Below, piece by piece: positions 50,212 to 53,642 of a stretch of 53,642 bases of DNA; position 1 is the stretch's first letter; each line of letters opens with the position of its first letter. The translations under genes and the position numbers were made by a program. The notes under the pieces were generated by a model. It was not told where the DNA came from, searched no databases, and saw nothing but the letters and a program-made list of their open reading frames with translations. The DNA is from UBA9715 sp045614225. GTDB lineage: Bacteria > Actinomycetota > Coriobacteriia > Coriobacteriales > Eggerthellaceae. The stretch spans positions 1 through 53,642 of the forward strand of contig JAZLCO010000036.1 of NCBI GenBank assembly GCA_045614225.1, written 5' to 3'.

Positions 50212-50343
50212 GAAATAGCGGATGCGGCAACCCTCGAGAAGGAGCGCGGTTATGAACTTGGAAGACTACATCAAGGATTTGGCGCCCGAACTTCAGGAGA
50301 AGGCGCGTGCGTGCGGCAGCGTCGAGGAGCTGATCGCGCTAGC
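50208..50343 (+). repeat. direct repeat of 136 bp, first copy
   Basis: Upstream region plus leader-coding start of copy C recur at 50531-50666 with an exact offset of 323 bases and few mismatches. The identity drops after the leader sequence; the zinc-ribbon parts differ. Confidence 0.9.
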
Positions 50344-50527
50344 TCGAGAGAACAAAGTTCCTCTGCCCGACGGAGTGCTCGAAGCCATCGCTGGGGGCGA
50401 TCAGCCTGACCCTGAGAACTGCAAGCCGCAAAAGATCAAATGTCCGAACTGCGGAAGCACAAACGTGACGGTTAGCACGTTCCCTACCGAGTTCGAATGT
50501 AACGACTGCGGTTATTTTTGGATTTAA
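50252..50527 (+). CDS. Nif11-like leader fused to zinc ribbon, copy C
   Basis: AAGGAG precedes the ATG. Leader MNLEDYIKDLAPELQEKARA, then CGSVEELIALARENKVPLPD and EAIAGG, followed by CPNCGSTNVT and CNDCGYFW. It is the first of a tandem pair whose 5' halves are almost identical. The C-terminal zinc ribbon is the shortest of the four. Confidence 0.8.
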   Translation: MNLEDYIKDLAPELQEKARACGSVEELIALARENKVPLPDGVLEAIAGGDQPDPENCKPQKIKCPNCGSTNVTVSTFPTEFECNDCGYFWI

Positions 50528-50530
50528 ACA

Positions 50531-50666
50531 TAATGAAATAGCGGATGCGGCAACCCTCGAGAAGGAGCGCGGTTATGAACTTGGAAGACTACATCAAGGA
50601 TTTGGCGCCCGAGCTTCAGGAGAAGGCGCGTGCATGTGGCAGCGTTGAGGAACTGATTGCGCTTGC
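50531..50666 (+). repeat. direct repeat of 136 bp, second copy
   Basis: Partner of the repeat at 50208-50343, carrying the upstream region and leader start of copy D. Confidence 0.9.
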
Positions 50667-50868
50667 CAAGGAGGAAAAGGTGCCGCTACCTGACGACGCG
50701 CTTGTCGCCATTGCTGGCGGAGACGATATCGAGCCTGTTAGCTGCGGTCATCCAGAGTGCCCGAAGTGCAAGAGCACGGATACCGAACAGACAGGCAGGA
50801 ATACGTTATATGTCTTTTGGAAGTGCAGAACCTGCGGCTATCAATGGAAGGTCGATATTTTGATCTAA
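50575..50868 (+). CDS. Nif11-like leader fused to zinc ribbon, copy D
   Basis: Second of the tandem pair, starting 48 bases after copy C stops. Leader as in copy C with VAIAGG, then CGHPECPKCKSTDT and CRTCGYQWK. The leader is constant while the ribbon varies, the pattern of precursor families with a fixed recognition part and variable cargo. Confidence 0.8.
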   Translation: MNLEDYIKDLAPELQEKARACGSVEELIALAKEEKVPLPDDALVAIAGGDDIEPVSCGHPECPKCKSTDTEQTGRNTLYVFWKCRTCGYQWKVDILI

Positions 50869-51061
50869 CGAGCTGCCGTCTCTTTTTAATACTGCTGCGT
50901 GGCCAGTACGCAAGACGAGTATCGAGCTTGAAGGCCAACAAGCCGTAAATCATCAAGCAATGCGACTATAATCGTACATCAGGGTAGGCATGCCGACGCT
51001 TCGGTTGTGTCGCGCATTGCGAACTGAGGCAAAACAGCTAAAGGAAGAGACGGCGAAACGT

Positions 51062-52024
51062 ATGGACATCGAAATCCTCCTTGCATTGCAAAGCGTGCGC
51101 GAATCGCTCGGATCTGGTTTTGAAAACGTCGCCGCGGCTTTTTCGGATAGTGCCATGATGGCGGGTTTGGTCGTGTGCCCTATCGTGTACTGGTGCGTTC
51201 ACAAGAAAACGGGGCAGTTTGCGTTGCTGTGTTTCTCATTCGGCAACTATCTGAACCAATTCGTCAAGAACATTGCCTGCGTGTACCGTCCCTGGATTGC
51301 CGACTCGCGCGTCGTGCCTGCATCGGGAGCCCTTAAAGGTGCCACCGGATACTCGTTTCCAAGCGGACACACTGTCATGTCCGCCACGGCACTCGGCGCG
51401 CTTGCGTGGAAAGTGCGTAAGAAGCTTCCCGTCGTCGCTGCGATTCTCTTGATCATCGTGCTGCTCGTGGCGTTCTCGCGCGTGTTCTTGGGCGTTCACA
51501 CGCCTCAAGATGTGCTGGTTGCCCTTGCCGAATCCTTGGTCGTCGTGTTGCTCGGCTCGAATTTGTACGGCCGTTACGAGGTCCGTTGCGAGAAATCGGG
51601 GAAGAGCCACGATGGTTTGGTGGTGCTGATCGTGCTGATGTTGTGCGTGGCATGCATTGCTGTCATCGAGTTGAAGTCGTATCCGATGGATTACGTCGAC
51701 GGCGTGTTGCTCGTCGATCCTGATGTGATGAAGCGCGATTGTTACGAGGGCGTTGGCGCGTTCTTCGGGATGTTCCTTGGTTGGTATTGCGAGCGCCGTT
51801 GGGTGAATTTCAAGGTTGGCGGGATCTCGGTGGGCGAGCGCGTGCTGCGCGCCGTGATCGGCCTTGTTTTGGTGGGCGTTGCGTTCTTCGGGTTCGACAT
51901 GCTGGTTAAGGCAGTGCTCGATCCTGCGTGGGCTAAGCTGACGAGCCAGTTTGTTGCTGCGTTTCTCGCGATGTTCGTAGTGCCGCTGCTGTTCGGCCCG
52001 CTGCACAAGATTTTCGCCAAATAG
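51062..52024 (+). CDS. PAP2-family membrane phosphatase
   Basis: All three PAP2 motifs are present: KNIACVYRP, SFPSGHT and SRVFLGVHTPQDV. About eight hydrophobic helices follow the pattern of lipid phosphatases such as undecaprenyl or phosphatidate phosphatases, with ~120 extra residues of membrane helices after the active site. The Met at 51062 was preferred because the extension to 50990 lacks membrane or domain character. The substrate is probably a lipid diphosphate. Confidence 0.85.
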   Translation: MDIEILLALQSVRESLGSGFENVAAAFSDSAMMAGLVVCPIVYWCVHKKTGQFALLCFSFGNYLNQFVKNIACVYRPWIADSRVVPASGALKGATGYSFPSGHTVMSATALGALAWKVRKKLPVVAAILLIIVLLVAFSRVFLGVHTPQDVLVALAESLVVVLLGSNLYGRYEVRCEKSGKSHDGLVVLIVLMLCVACIAVIELKSYPMDYVDGVLLVDPDVMKRDCYEGVGAFFGMFLGWYCERRWVNFKVGGISVGERVLRAVIGLVLVGVAFFGFDMLVKAVLDPAWAKLTSQFVAAFLAMFVVPLLFGPLHKIFAK

Positions 52025-52134
52025 GCTTTCGTGCCATAAAGAGTTGGTGCCTGCGTAAAAAAAGTCGTGTATTTGGCAGAAATAATTACGCAGAACAGTT
52101 TCAGTCAGTTTATGAAGCCTGCATTGGGAGCGCG

Positions 52135-53262
52135 CTAGGCAATGTTCACGACGAAAAGCAAGGCATACAGCACCGTCATCAATGCGAGTGCAACGATGTT
52201 GGCCACAGCGAATTCGCGCATGAACGCTCGTCCGCTTGCTCCTGCTGTGTGCATATACATGCGAAACGCGATGAGACTCGCAAGCGAAGCGATTGGTGTG
52301 CCGAGTCCGCCCAAATCGACACCGATGAGCAGCGAATGCCAGTTCTCAGTAAAACCAGCGAGCAGCACTGCCGATGGCACGTTGCTGATGACTTGGCTTG
52401 CGATGAGGCTGGTCAGCATGGGATGGCCGGTCATGAGTCCGCCGAGCAGGTCTTGCATCTCGGGCATGTGCGCCATGTTCCCCGAGAAGATGAAGAAGCA
52501 CACAAACGTTGCGAGCAGTGCGTAGTCGACCTTTGCGAACACGCGGCGATCGAACAGGAACAGCGCTGCGAACACGATGGGGAGCAGAACCAGGTCGGGT
52601 AATATGCGCGCAACGGAAAGCAGGCACAATACAAACAAACCTGCATGCAAAGCGAATCGTTTGACGTCAATTGCACGCTCGTCCAAGTCGAGCCTGACGG
52701 TCGCCTTCGACGTGCCGAACGAAGCGCATGCAATTACGAGCAGGATTAACGCAAGCGCCCCGAACGGTGCGAGCGTCAAGAAGAAATCGCCCGCGGTAAG
52801 CTCGTAGGTCGTGAAGATGAACAGGTTCTGCGGGTTCCCGACGGGGGTGACCATACCACCCAGGTTGGCGCCGATTGTCTGCAGGACAATGACGCGGACG
52901 AGGTCGTCGCGCCAGCCGGCGGTTTCGAGTGCGATGACCGCAATCGGGACGAAGGTGAGCAGTGCGACATCGTTCGTGATGATCATCGATGCGAAGAACG
53001 GCAGCATGACGAGTGCGAGGCAGACGAGCCGCTTCTGACGTTCACCAGCGACGATGGCTTGGGCGATGCGCGCCAAGACGCCGCTCTTGCGAAGACCTGC
53101 AACAGATGCCATGAGGCAGAACAGTAGGATGATGACGCGCCAGTCGATGTAGCTCGGTGCTTGCGATACGTCACCAGCTGCGGCCATCGACACGCAGGCA
53201 CAAACAAAGGCGATGCAAAGCACCGCCTCGTTTCGCAGAAATGTGACTATCCGATCGAGCAT
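52135..53262 (-). CDS. SLC13/ArsB-type anion permease
   Basis: About ten membrane helices (AVLCIAFVCACVSMAAAG; VIILLFCLMASVAGL; FFASMIITNDVALLTFVPI) with the TPVGNPQN motif typical of the ArsB/NhaD/DASS ion-transporter superfamily and a repeated ISNVPSAVLLAGF near the second half. At ~375 residues it is shorter than ArsB. The start at 53262 was chosen because upstream residues are not membrane-like. The substrate could be a dicarboxylate, sulfate or other anion. Confidence 0.85.
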   Translation of the reverse strand: MLDRIVTFLRNEAVLCIAFVCACVSMAAAGDVSQAPSYIDWRVIILLFCLMASVAGLRKSGVLARIAQAIVAGERQKRLVCLALVMLPFFASMIITNDVALLTFVPIAVIALETAGWRDDLVRVIVLQTIGANLGGMVTPVGNPQNLFIFTTYELTAGDFFLTLAPFGALALILLVIACASFGTSKATVRLDLDERAIDVKRFALHAGLFVLCLLSVARILPDLVLLPIVFAALFLFDRRVFAKVDYALLATFVCFFIFSGNMAHMPEMQDLLGGLMTGHPMLTSLIASQVISNVPSAVLLAGFTENWHSLLIGVDLGGLGTPIASLASLIAFRMYMHTAGASGRAFMREFAVANIVALALMTVLYALLFVVNIA

Positions 53263-53565
53263 CGGTTCATTGTAGCGCTCGAGATCTCGTTGGGCGTTTT
53301 CGAATCGGAGCAATCAAAACGTTTGCATCTAGAGTGTGGGCTGCGATTGGTATGCGGGGATAGTCTCGATTACGCGAGCTGTTGCACAAAGTTGAAGTAA
53401 AAATGCCAAAAAATCGAGGATATCTGAGGATTTTTCGAGGTGACAGTTGTTACCGATGATCGCGTGCCGAACGTTGGTGTCACGGGCCGCTTTGAACGGA
53501 TAGCGGCCATTGCCTAGAATCACATTTTGCGGAATGTAAGATTCGAGAGAAAGGCAACGGCCACC
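53263..53565. other. noncoding interval
   Basis: About 300 bases between divergent genes. No gene, strong hairpin or clear promoter pair was assigned. Confidence 0.4.
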
Positions 53566-53642
53566 ATGGACACTCTACAGGAAAAGGAAGCGATGCAGAA
53601 CCTCCCGTTCCGCGAGGGCGGGACGATAGACCTCGTCGAGCT
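53566..53642 (+). CDS. start of a gene cut by the right edge
   Basis: An ATG at 53566 opens a frame (MDTLQEKEAMQNLPFREG, then TIDLVEL) to the window end, preceded by GAGAGAAAGG. Too short to assign. Confidence 0.5.
   Translation, partial: MDTLQEKEAMQNLPFREGGTIDLVE

Overview
This window most likely comes from an anaerobic actinobacterium of the class Coriobacteriia, probably the Eggerthellaceae. The inference rests on the moderately GC-rich backbone, a bis-MGD molybdoenzyme with a short ferredoxin partner beside large PucR/CdaR-type regulators, a URO-D methyltransferase-like protein, a LigM/GcvT-like demethylase, Ser/Ala-rich lipoproteins, and a family of Nif11-like leader proteins. No rRNA, tRNA, CRISPR array, intact transposon or phage module was seen.

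Left part (about 1-13.8 kb). This is an accessory block that looks more AT-rich than the rest. It holds a DUF6994-like protein cut by the left edge, a zinc-ribbon/SHOCT protein, an ASCH protein and a GIY-YIG nuclease-like protein. A three-gene operon follows: Ser/Thr kinase with zinc ribbon, vWA protein and PP2C phosphatase, the architecture of the TerY-P triad. Then come proteins built from helical repeats or zinc ribbons, one with three near-identical 67-residue repeats, and the broken 3' end of a macrodomain gene.

Middle part (13.8-30.2 kb). Two divergent CASTOR/POLLUX-like channel proteins are followed by two lipoproteins sharing a C-terminal Cys/His domain, one an NucA-like nuclease. A TIR-like protein lies divergent to an ADP-ribose macrodomain. 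After a C_GCAxxG_C_C protein and a Sel1-AAA+ ATPase comes a cluster of very small genes, including 39- and 52-residue proteins. A two-gene operon then joins a membrane TIR/beta-propeller protein to a RyR-domain protein.

Metabolic part (30.2-37.6 kb and 41.2-45.8 kb). A molybdopterin enzyme and its ferredoxin, resembling gut catechol dehydroxylases, sit next to a PucR regulator, with paired TTTGTNCAAA sites between them. A URO-D methyltransferase-like gene is divergent from a second PucR paralogue. Farther on are a hybrid histidine kinase, a LysR regulator and a LigM/GcvT-like protein. Together they suggest substrate-induced anaerobic use of aromatic or methoxylated compounds.

Right part (37.7-53.6 kb). 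Four Nif11-leader/zinc-ribbon proteins (two in tandem) are scattered among an RHH-PIN toxin-antitoxin pair, a DUF3990 ADP-ribosyltransferase/XRE pair with a palindromic operator, lipoproteins, a WalJ-like hydrolase, an ADP-ribosylglycohydrolase, a PAP2 phosphatase and an SLC13-type permease. Across the window an unusual number of genes make, bind or remove ADP-ribose: two TIRs, one ART, one macrodomain plus one remnant, one DraG-like hydrolase and one RyR. These, and the Nif11/zinc-ribbon family, are the best candidates for undescribed biology.
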